From assembly GCA_009783805.1 (NCBI GenBank), contig WRCU01000054.1, forward strand, positions 1 through 8,126: 8,126 nt of DNA. Direction: 5' to 3'. Shown piece after piece: positions 1 through 5,733 of this stretch (within the stretch, counting starts at the first letter, position 1; the number at the start of each line of letters is the position of its first letter). Below the pieces are notes generated by a model, which did no database searches, was not told the DNA's origin, and was given only the letters and a program-made list of their open reading frames with translations. Both the position numbers and the translations under genes were made by a program. Source of the DNA: Oscillospiraceae bacterium. Its GTDB lineage: Bacteria > Bacillota > Clostridia > WRCU01.

Positions 1-1175
1 CAGTCCTTGAGGAGGACCGGCACGGGCATGTCCGCCCCCATGCCGCCGAAGGTCTCGCTCATCACCTCGCCCTTGTCGTAGTTGTTGGCGGAGGAGCTGA
101 CCAGCTTGTAGGCGGCCGAACCCCGGCCATAGTACCCTATCTCGTCGACGCCCGGGATGTGCTGCCTCCCCAACGCCTTCATGAGGTCGCCGCATATGTG
201 CACGGGCGACGGGACCTCCTCCTGGTCCATATGCCCCGTCAGCCTGATGCCGTGCCCGTCGCACCACTCCGCCATCCTCGCCACGTACCGCTCCGCGTAC
301 ATGTCGGCCCTCAGCGTGAGCATAGCGTTCCTGGCGCTGGCCGTATCGGGGCCGACGTCCATGAACAGCGCGGGGTACAGCGTGGCCGGGCCGTAGCCGT
401 GCCTGGCCTCAAAGGCCTCGTTGAAGTCGCCGGTCCAGATGCGCCCCCCGGCGACCTTCCAGAAGGCCGGCTCGTCATAGAACGCATACCTGACCGTGGA
501 TCCGAAGTATTCCTTGAAACGCCCGTAGTACGCCTCGTGAGTGCACCCTATGAACGCGTCGACGGCGGCCTCCGAAAGGTAGTCGACCACCTTCCTTTTC
601 TGCCCCCTGCCCAGCTGGCTGGCCTCGGCCGTGACGAGCGTGAAGGCCATGACCTTCCAGTTCCCCGGGGGCGCCGTGAACCTCAGCCTCCCCCCCTCCG
701 CCTTATCCGTCAGGTCCAGGCGCTCGTAGGTGTCGACGTCCATGGCGACGGCCGCCATCAGCCTGCCTTCCGGCAAGGCCCTCTCATAGCGGCGGTCGGC
801 CCTCGACATGGGCACGACCTCCGAGACCATGTCCAGCCTCTTGGCCGCGTGCTCCGGGTGCCTCTCCTCGATGAGGCCGCCCGCGAACCCGGAGGGGAAC
901 CCGTTCTCGTCCCAGAGGATCACCGTCAGGCCGCACTCGCGCGCGACCCTCAGCGCCGTCCCGTACCTTTCCAGGAAGGGCCCGTCCATGTAGTTCTTGC
1001 TCCCCCAAATGACGAACATGGCCCCGCCGTATCCGTCCAGGTCACGGAACCCCTCCAGCTGGGCCCGTATCCCCTCCTCCGTGATGGCGTCCACCTCGAC
1101 GTTCCAGATCCATTTGGGGATGGCGCGGTACTCCGCCGTCGGTTCCCTGAAAAGCCCGTATGCCTTCGCGTCCAT
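1..1175 (-). CDS. GH106-like (alpha-L-rhamnosidase-related) glycoside hydrolase, N-terminal part
   Basis: Manual translation from ATG at 1175 gives 391 open codons running off the window edge. Features of the GH106-type barrel are visible: a W-I-W-N start of the catalytic domain (residues 22-25), W-D-E-N-G-F-P-S-G-x-A-G-G (88-100), Y-A-F-Y-D-E-P-A-F-W (230-239), and later S-S-S-A-N-N-Y-x-K-G with S-E-T-F-G-G-M-G, which matches the 'sSaah..GK...sE.fg..G' pattern of these enzymes. GH106 is known as an inverting alpha-L-rhamnosidase family, but many relatives are uncharacterised, so the exact sugar is inference. No signal peptide is evident, so it is probably cytoplasmic. Full members are usually 700 residues or more, so about half is missing. 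The ATG lies 2 bp after the URO-D stop, and an AAGGG (1190-1186) inside the end of that gene serves as SD, which suggests coupled translation. It is the third gene of the sulfatase operon. Family call fairly sure, substrate unknown. Confidence 0.8.
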   Translation of the reverse strand, partial: MDAKAYGLFREPTAEYRAIPKWIWNVEVDAITEEGIRAQLEGFRDLDGYGGAMFVIWGSKNYMDGPFLERYGTALRVARECGLTVILWDENGFPSGFAGGLIEERHPEHAAKRLDMVSEVVPMSRADRRYERALPEGRLMAAVAMDVDTYERLDLTDKAEGGRLRFTAPPGNWKVMAFTLVTAEASQLGRGQKRKVVDYLSEAAVDAFIGCTHEAYYGRFKEYFGSTVRYAFYDEPAFWKVAGGRIWTGDFNEAFEARHGYGPATLYPALFMDVGPDTASARNAMLTLRADMYAERYVARMAEWCDGHGIRLTGHMDQEEVPSPVHICGDLMKALGRQHIPGVDEIGYYGRGSAAYKLVSSSANNYDKGEVMSETFGGMGADMPVPVLLKD

Positions 1176-1177
1176 GG

Positions 1178-2263
1178 TCAGCCCACCCTTCCCCCGTATA
1201 CACCGTGTTCCATGGCCGTCTCCAGCATCGCCCTATAATTCCCGTGGTCCATGTAGTATGTCGGGGTGTTGGACGTGCCTATCACGAACCCGCCGCCTTT
1301 GCCCAACCCGTCTATGTGCGCCCTTACCATGGCCTCCACCTCGCCGCGGGTCCCCCTGCACAGCAGGTCCAGGTCTATGGTCCCCATGACGCACAGCCTG
1401 CCGCCATACCTCCTCTTCACCTCTCGGGCGTCCCAGGCCTTGGTCTCTATGGGCTGCAGCCCGTTCACGCCGGCCCTCAGCAAGTCGGGGAGGATCTCCC
1501 ACAGCCTGCCGTCCGAATGGAATATGAAAGGCTTGCCGTTGGCCCTCGCTATCTCGCCTATGCTCTCATAGTGCGGGAACAGGTGCTTCCTCATGATTTC
1601 GGGGGATAGGAGCAGGCCTTCCGAGTAGCCTATGTCGTCGGCCAGCCATAAGGCCCCGACCGAGGGGTGCGCCGCGACCCTCTCATACGCCCTGACCGCC
1701 CTGTCCCCGACCTCCTTGAACACCCTTTCCACGAACCCCGCGTCGTCGGCCAGGCTATGGCAGAACCTGCCGTACCCCACCATCTTGGTGAAGAACTCGA
1801 ATATGCCGTCGCTCCAGGCGATGACCTTCATGCCCGGGGCCAGCGCGCCCGCCGCCTCGTCGAAGGCGGACAGGTCCCCGCCCCCCCTGAGCCATCCGTG
1901 CATGCGCCAGTCATAGGCCTCGAAGTCCGCCGGTCCCTCTATGTGGAAGCGCCTGCCCACGTCCTCCGTCAGGTGCGTCCTCGCCTTCCTCGCCTCCCTG
2001 GCCGCCCGGCGTTCCGCCCTCTGGCCTTCCTCGCCCTTCGCGCCCGCGAACCACTTCCCCGCGTCGAAAGGGAGGTAGTCGAACCCGGCCTCCGCGTAGA
2101 AGCCCGCCAACTCGGCGTAGGTCCCGACCTCCCTTCCCATGTAAGCGTCCACCGTCTCGACGTCGTGGAACAGCTCGGCTATGGGCACGGCGTCCGCACG
2201 CCCGCACATCAGCGTCTCACGCAGCCTCCCGAAGTCAGGCACGCGCCCTTCGCGCCCTACCAT
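1178..2263 (-). CDS. URO-D-superfamily protein (putative methyltransferase, HSDG type)
   Basis: 361 residues, the usual length of URO-D/MtaA-CmuA-like proteins. Family landmarks are an N-terminal R-x-D-A-V-P-I-A-E-L segment (22-31), W-L-A-D-D-x-G in mid-protein, S-P-E-I-M-R-K-H-L-F-P-H-Y, then F-H-S-D-G (H249), and a C-terminal G-G-G-F-V-I-G-T-S with G-N-Y-R-A-M-L-E-T-A-M-E-H-G. The R-Q-A-G-R-Y signature of HemE is absent, so uroporphyrinogen decarboxylation is unlikely. Relatives are often corrinoid-linked methyltransferases or of unknown function. It has a D after H-S where the other two URO-D proteins here have T-C, so a thiolate zinc site is not apparent. A very basic and acidic stretch (73-97) looks like a surface insertion. 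I chose the ATG at 2263 because GAGGGGGGGG sits 7 nt upstream. The longer reading from 2323 has no SD and adds 20 low-complexity Gly/Arg-rich residues. Second gene of the sulfatase operon. Confidence 0.82.
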   Translation of the reverse strand: MVGREGRVPDFGRLRETLMCGRADAVPIAELFHDVETVDAYMGREVGTYAELAGFYAEAGFDYLPFDAGKWFAGAKGEEGQRAERRAAREARKARTHLTEDVGRRFHIEGPADFEAYDWRMHGWLRGGGDLSAFDEAAGALAPGMKVIAWSDGIFEFFTKMVGYGRFCHSLADDAGFVERVFKEVGDRAVRAYERVAAHPSVGALWLADDIGYSEGLLLSPEIMRKHLFPHYESIGEIARANGKPFIFHSDGRLWEILPDLLRAGVNGLQPIETKAWDAREVKRRYGGRLCVMGTIDLDLLCRGTRGEVEAMVRAHIDGLGKGGGFVIGTSNTPTYYMDHGNYRAMLETAMEHGVYGGRVG

Positions 2264-2270
2264 GCATGCG

Positions 2271-2280
2271 CCCCCCCCTC
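2271..2280 (-). promoter_or_regulatory. Shine-Dalgarno that fixes the URO-D start at 2263
   Basis: On the minus strand GAGGGGGGGG lies 7 nt before the ATG at 2263. It supports this start over the upstream ATG at 2323. The run of eight G (C on the plus strand, 2271-2278) is the longest homopolymer I noticed in the window. Confidence 0.6.
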
Positions 2281-2298
2281 GTCGCCTTCGGCCCCCGT

Positions 2299-2330
2299 CC
2301 GCGGCCATGCCCGGCTGGGCCATGCCGCGG
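2299..2330 (-). repeat. Intercistronic imperfect inverted repeat (32 nt hairpin)
   Basis: A 7-bp outer stem (CCGCGGC with GCCGCGG), a symmetrical 3x3 internal loop (CAT against CAT on the plus strand), a 4-bp inner stem (GCCC with GGGC) and a 4-nt loop. It lies between the sulfatase stop (2345) and the URO-D start (2263), with no T-tract on either side. It could be an attenuator, an mRNA-processing or stabilising stem, or a weak terminator. The structure is visible; the role is inference. Confidence 0.5.
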
Positions 2331-2344
2331 CGGCCGGCCCTGGC

Positions 2345-3811
2345 CTAATGCAGTACGTCGGTCGGATATCCCGTCGAATGGAACCCCGGCCACTTCACGG
2401 TGTCTTCGGGCCCGCCTATCACCGAACTCACCGCCATCCTGCCATCCTTGAGAAGCCCCGGCTTGTACGAGGCCACCTTGGCGGAAAGCCTTTCGCGCAT
2501 CTCGGCGGCCCTTTCAGGCTCCCTCCCGATGAGGTCCCTCAGCTCATGCGGGTCCGACCTGAGATCGAACATGAGCTCGTCGCCGTTCACGCCGGTCCAC
2601 GTATACTTGTACCCGCCCTCGATGGCCGCGAACGTCTCGTCCGAGCAGTTCCCATGGAACGGCCTGTCCCGGCCGTCGCCGAAGGAGGCGGACCCGCCCG
2701 AGGCCTTGGCCCCGGCCTCGTCCCGTGCGATCGCCATCATGTCCTCCCCGTCTATGCCGGGCGGCCCCCCGATCCCCGCGGCGGCCAGGATGGTGGGCAT
2801 CACGTCCGCCAGCGTCACGAGCCTTTCGCACCGCGCGCCGCCCGCCCTCGTCCAGCCTTTCCTGGGTGGGCGCACGATCATCGGGATATGGGCCGAGCCC
2901 TCCAGGAAGACGGACTTGGCGAACATGCCGTGGTCACCCATCATGTCCCCGTGGTCCGTCGTGAATATGATCCACGTGTCTTCCAATAGCCCCATCTCCC
3001 TCATCCGCGCGAAGAGCAGCCCCATCGAGTAGTCTATCTGCGTCACGCAAGCGTAGTAGGCCCGCTTGACGTCGGCCTTCTGCGCGTCCGACATGCGGTA
3101 CCCGTTGTTGAGGACGTATGTGTGCGACATGAGTCCGTGCCTGGGGTTGCCGGCGTCCATGGCCCAGTCGCCCATCACGGGGGGCGGCATCTCCCTGCCT
3201 TGGTACAGCGCCCAATAATTCTGGCAGCAGTCGAACGGGGGGTGCGGCTTGGCGAAGCTCGTCCACAGGAAGAACGGCCTGGTCTCGTCCCTCGTCTCCA
3301 GGAAGTCTATGGACCTCTTCACCGTCCAATACGTGGCGCTCCTGGCCTCGTCGACCGTCGAGATGACGGGCTCGATCTCGTTCTCGCCCACCCCGTGCCC
3401 CTTCGGGACGCCGTACTCCGGGTGCTCGGCCATGTGCCTGTAATAGTCGAGGGGCAGCTCCATGCTCTCGAACCCGTAGTTCGCGCGTATGGGGTGGAAG
3501 TGCATCTTCCCCTGGGCCCTCGTTTGATAGCCGCCCCGCGTCAGGGCCCCGGGGAGCGTGACGTTTTCCGCCATCGGCAGGACGGACGAGTTGTTCCCCG
3601 TCAGCCCGTGCGTGTACCCATGTTTCCCCGTCATGATGGTCGCCCTCGCGGCCATGCATATGGGGCTGTCGGAGTAGCACCGCATAAACGAGGTCCCCTC
3701 GTCGGCCAGCCAGCTCATGTGCGGCGTGTATATGCTGCGGTTGCCGTACGCGTGGATGGTGTCGAGCCTTTGCTGGTCCGTGGTGATCAGTAGGATGTTC
3801 GGCTTACCCAT
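2345..3811 (-). CDS. Cysteine-type sulfatase (S1 family, alkaline-phosphatase fold)
   Basis: 488 residues, typical for a family S1 sulfatase, which hydrolyses sulfate esters using a formylglycine made from Cys. The N-terminus K-P-N-I-L-L-I-T-T-D-Q-Q-R gives metal ligand D12, with Q13 in the second position as in many relatives. The formylglycine motif is C52-M-A-A-R56, fitting C-X-(P/A)-X-R, followed by A-T-I-M-T-G-K-H. Other active-site positions are seen as G-K-M-H (K102, H104), K-P-H-P-P-F (H190), F-T-T-D-H-G-D (D286, H287) and F-A-K-S (K299). There is no signal peptide, so it is probably cytoplasmic and acts on imported, partly degraded substrate. The ATG at 3811 has AAGGGGG (3827-3821) 9 nt upstream. 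A longer open frame to 3949 would place low-complexity sequence before the conserved start and is rejected. First gene of the operon with the URO-D and GH106-like genes. A maturation enzyme is needed but is not in the window. Substrate unknown: sulfated sugar, choline sulfate or other. Confidence 0.93.
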   Translation of the reverse strand: MGKPNILLITTDQQRLDTIHAYGNRSIYTPHMSWLADEGTSFMRCYSDSPICMAARATIMTGKHGYTHGLTGNNSSVLPMAENVTLPGALTRGGYQTRAQGKMHFHPIRANYGFESMELPLDYYRHMAEHPEYGVPKGHGVGENEIEPVISTVDEARSATYWTVKRSIDFLETRDETRPFFLWTSFAKPHPPFDCCQNYWALYQGREMPPPVMGDWAMDAGNPRHGLMSHTYVLNNGYRMSDAQKADVKRAYYACVTQIDYSMGLLFARMREMGLLEDTWIIFTTDHGDMMGDHGMFAKSVFLEGSAHIPMIVRPPRKGWTRAGGARCERLVTLADVMPTILAAAGIGGPPGIDGEDMMAIARDEAGAKASGGSASFGDGRDRPFHGNCSDETFAAIEGGYKYTWTGVNGDELMFDLRSDPHELRDLIGREPERAAEMRERLSAKVASYKPGLLKDGRMAVSSVIGGPEDTVKWPGFHSTGYPTDVLH

Positions 3812-3865
3812 GGCTAGGCGCCCCCTTAGCGGCGGCCCCCTCGCCGGGGCGTCCGCATGGCATAG

Positions 3866-3874
3866 ACTATACCA
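3866..3874 (-). promoter_or_regulatory. Candidate extended -10 promoter for the sulfatase operon
   Basis: On the minus strand the sequence reads TG-G-TATAGT (3874 to 3866), an extended -10 with five of six consensus bases. There is no convincing -35 at 16-18 bp, which an extended -10 can tolerate. Transcription would start near 3859, giving a leader of about 45-50 nt with the SD at 3827-3821. Predicted by eye only. Confidence 0.45.
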
Positions 3875-3907
3875 CTTTCGCCGCGCCAATTCCGCGGCCC
3901 GGCCCCA

Positions 3908-3921
3908 TGCGGCCGGCCGCA
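3908..3921. promoter_or_regulatory. Perfect 14-bp palindrome between divergent promoters (possible operator)
   Basis: TGCGGCCGGCCGCA is a perfect palindrome near the middle of the divergent region, about 35 bp upstream of the sulfatase -10 and about 65 bp upstream of the phosphatase -10. Its position suits a shared operator. In DNA this G+C-rich, a palindrome of this size can also arise by chance, so the call is tentative. Confidence 0.25.
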
Positions 3922-3963
3922 CGTGCCGGTCACCGCGCGGCCCCGCCAACCCACCCCGAATGT

Positions 3964-3993
3964 TTGCCTCGGCGGAGCGCGGCGTTGTAGACT
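3964..3993 (+). promoter_or_regulatory. Candidate sigma70-type promoter for the phosphatase/reductase operon
   Basis: TTGCCT (3964-3969), an 18-bp spacer, then TAGACT (3988-3993). Each hexamer matches consensus at four of six positions, and TAGACT also fits the TANNNT form common in GC-rich bacteria. Transcription from about 4000 would give a leader of about 25 nt with an SD at 4011-4018. The octamer TAGACTAT here recurs at the sulfatase -10 (3863-3870). Confidence 0.4.
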
Positions 3994-4010
3994 ATCCCGA
4001 AAAGCCACGG

Positions 4011-4018
4011 GAAGGGGG
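4011..4018 (+). promoter_or_regulatory. Shine-Dalgarno supporting a TTG start at 4025
   Basis: GAAGGGGG lies 6 nt before TTG at 4025. The next codons give L-L-Y-I-I-R-H-G, which is where this family starts. The in-frame ATG at 3923 lies upstream of the predicted promoter and would add 34 residues unlike the family, so the TTG is preferred. Confidence 0.65.
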
Positions 4019-4024
4019 CGCGTC

Positions 4025-4735
4025 TTGCTCCTATACATCATCAGGCACGGCGACCCGATATACAGTCCCGACACGTTGACGGAGAAGGGCTTCAAGCAGG
4101 CCGAGGCGCTGGCCGACCGACTGTCCATCAATGGGCTCGACAGGGTTTACTCCTCCCCGAACGGGCGCGCCCGCATGACGGCCAGGCCGACCTGCGAGCG
4201 GCTGGGCCTTGCCTGCGGCATCGAGCCGTGGATGAGCGAGGACCTGGCATGGAAGGACTTCAGCGCCGAGTTCGAGCCGGGCAGGTGGCGCTGGGCCATA
4301 TACGTGCAGAACGACAGGCTAAAGCGCGACCCCGACTTAAGGCCCGGCGACCCGCCGCACGCCGCGGCGTACCTGAAGGGCACCAAGGCCGAGGAGGGCT
4401 TCGCAAGGATCAAGGCGCATTCCGACGAATTCCTGGAAAGGCTTGGATATGTACGCGAAGGCGACGTATATAGGGCGATCAGGCCCAACGACGAGCGCGT
4501 CGCGGCCTTCTGCCACCATGGCTTCGGGTCGAGCTGGCTGGCCTACCTGCTGGCCGTGCCGCCTCACATCATGTGGTCCAGCTTCAACATCGGCCATTCC
4601 GGCCTGACGCTGCTGCAGTTCCCCAACAACGAGGACGGCTGGTCCGCGCCGATGTGCCTGTGCCTTTCGGACATGTCGCACCTGCTGCTCCGCAAGGGGC
4701 TGAGGTACCAGTACAACAACGGGATAGATTTATAG
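4025..4735 (+). CDS. Histidine phosphatase family protein (phosphoglycerate-mutase-like)
   Basis: 236 residues from TTG at 4025. The branch-1 histidine phosphatase hallmarks are present: R7-H8-G9 at the N-terminus with H8 as the phospho-accepting nucleophile, R-x-R in S-S-P-N-G-R-A-R (R48/R50), a likely proton-donor acid near E72, and the second catalytic His in A-F-C-H-H-G (about H164/H165). T-L-T-E-K-G-F-K-Q-A-E-A-L follows the active-site loop, as usual in this family. Cytoplasmic, with no signal or membrane segment. Members of this superfamily dephosphorylate sugar phosphates, phosphoglycerate, cofactors or proteins. The substrate cannot be read from sequence, though a sugar phosphate from the neighbouring catabolic genes is plausible. 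First gene of a two-gene plus-strand operon, divergent from the sulfatase operon and 47 bp before the aldo/keto reductase. Family call sure, role inferred. Confidence 0.9.
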   Translation: MLLYIIRHGDPIYSPDTLTEKGFKQAEALADRLSINGLDRVYSSPNGRARMTARPTCERLGLACGIEPWMSEDLAWKDFSAEFEPGRWRWAIYVQNDRLKRDPDLRPGDPPHAAAYLKGTKAEEGFARIKAHSDEFLERLGYVREGDVYRAIRPNDERVAAFCHHGFGSSWLAYLLAVPPHIMWSSFNIGHSGLTLLQFPNNEDGWSAPMCLCLSDMSHLLLRKGLRYQYNNGIDL

Positions 4736-4746
4736 AAGGAAAGGCA

Positions 4747-4766
4747 GGGCCGTTGGCGGGCGGCCC
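4747..4766 (+). repeat. Short hairpin abutting the aldo/keto reductase SD
   Basis: GGGCCG (4747-4752) and CGGCCC (4761-4766) form a perfect 6-bp stem around an 8-nt loop. It ends exactly where the SD GAGGGGG (4767-4773) begins. It could tune translation of the second gene relative to the first. No T-tract follows, so it is not a terminator. Role is inference. Confidence 0.35.
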
Positions 4767-4782
4767 GAGGGGGTATGCGCAT

Positions 4783-5643
4783 ATGGATAGGAGGCCGCTG
4801 GGGGCGACCGGCATGGAAGTGGGCATAGTGTCCTTCGGGGGGATCGCCGTCGACGGGGTCACCGAGGGCGAGGCCGCCGAGTACGTCGCCGAGGCCATAG
4901 CCGGGGGGGTGAACTACTTCGACGTCGCGCCGTCGTACGGGGACGCCGAGGCGAGGCTGGGGCCTGCCTTGGCCCCCTATCGGAAGAACGCGTACCTGGC
5001 GTGCAAGACCGCCGACAGGACGGCCAAGGGCTCCAGGGCCGAGCTGGAGTCCTCCCTGCGCGCTCTGAGGACGGATTACCTCGACGTCTACCAGCTCCAC
5101 GGACTGGACGGCCGGGAGGACATCGAGGCGGCCTTCGGGCCGGACGGCGCGATGGAAACCCTCCTATGGGCCAAGGAAAGCGGCTATGCCAGGTTCTTGG
5201 GCTTCACATGCCACCACGAGGCGTCCGCCATGGAAATTTTAGGGCGGTACGATGGGTTCGCAACCATGATGGCGCCCATCAACTACGCGTACTGCATGCG
5301 GAAGGGCATGGGGGACGCTTCGCTCGCCGAGTGCGCCGCCCGCGGCATGGGGGTTTTGGCCATCAAGGCCTTGGCGAGGGACAAGTGGCCCGACTGGAAC
5401 GCCAGGGAGCACCCCCGATGCTGGTATAGGCCTATATTCGGCGACCCGGAGCTCGGGCGGCTGGCGTTGAACTACGCCCTGTCCAAGCCGGTGGCTACCG
5501 TGCTGCCGCCGGGCAGGATGGAGTTCGTCCGCTTCGCCCTGGGCGTGGTGGGGCGGCAGGGCGGCCGCCATGCGCCCCTCACCGATGGGGAGTATGCCTA
5601 CCTGAGGCTTAAGGCCGACGAGGTCAGCGACCTGATCTTCTGA
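4783..5643 (+). CDS. Aldo/keto reductase family oxidoreductase
   Basis: 286 residues, a (beta/alpha)8 NAD(P)H-dependent oxidoreductase that interconverts carbonyls and alcohols. It starts with R-P-L-G-A-T-G-M-E-V-G, typical of the family. The tetrad is intact: D47 and Y52 in F-D-V-A-P-S-Y-G, K75 in A-C-K-T, H106 in D-V-Y-Q-L-H-G-L. Further family marks are L-G-F-T-C-H-H, P-I-N-Y-A-Y and G-M-G-V-L-A-I-K-A-L-A. The C-terminal Cys-rich ferredoxin-like extension found in some related reductases is absent. ATG at 4783 has GAGGGGG (4767-4773) 9 nt upstream; the open frame further upstream overlaps the phosphatase and is not used. Cytoplasmic. Co-transcribed with the phosphatase, and likely acts on a sugar or sugar-derived carbonyl from this locus, but the substrate and cofactor preference are not readable. 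Confidence 0.92.
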   Translation: MDRRPLGATGMEVGIVSFGGIAVDGVTEGEAAEYVAEAIAGGVNYFDVAPSYGDAEARLGPALAPYRKNAYLACKTADRTAKGSRAELESSLRALRTDYLDVYQLHGLDGREDIEAAFGPDGAMETLLWAKESGYARFLGFTCHHEASAMEILGRYDGFATMMAPINYAYCMRKGMGDASLAECAARGMGVLAIKALARDKWPDWNAREHPRCWYRPIFGDPELGRLALNYALSKPVATVLPPGRMEFVRFALGVVGRQGGRHAPLTDGEYAYLRLKADEVSDLIF

Positions 5644-5670
5644 CCATGGCCATGTTCGGCCCGCCTAGGG

Positions 5671-5698
5671 GACCGCGGGGCGTATCGCCGCCCCGGTC
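5671..5698. terminator. GC-rich hairpin in the convergent gap (possible bidirectional terminator)
   Basis: The 90-bp gap between the converging reductase (stop 5643) and URO-D gene (stop 5734) holds GACCG...CGGTC arms. The stem continues with GGG/CCC after a one-base bulge. Neither side has a run of T, so it lacks a classic intrinsic terminator tail. The position between convergent genes is the main support. Confidence 0.4.
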
Positions 5699-5733
5699 AC
5701 GCGTCGGGGCCGCGCGTAGGGGCATGGGCGCGT

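Noticed and set aside
159..1238. A 359-codon open frame on the plus strand
   Set aside because: It is antisense to the GH106-like gene, has low-complexity Pro/Arg/Val composition and shows no recognisable domain.
1667..2989. A 440-codon open frame on the plus strand
   Set aside because: It lies antisense across both the URO-D gene and the sulfatase, whose motifs are unmistakable. Its translation is Pro/Arg/His-rich without family motifs, as expected for a G+C-rich shadow frame.
3812..3949. N-terminal extension of the sulfatase to an ATG at 3949
   Set aside because: The extra 46 residues are Arg/Ala/Gly-rich without signal-peptide character and cover the predicted promoter. The ATG at 3811 has a good SD and begins the conserved K-P-N-I-L-L-I-T-T-D motif.
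5644..5733. A small gene in the convergent gap
   Set aside because: No frame with a start and SD codes for a convincing peptide there; the only clear element is the hairpin at 5671-5698.
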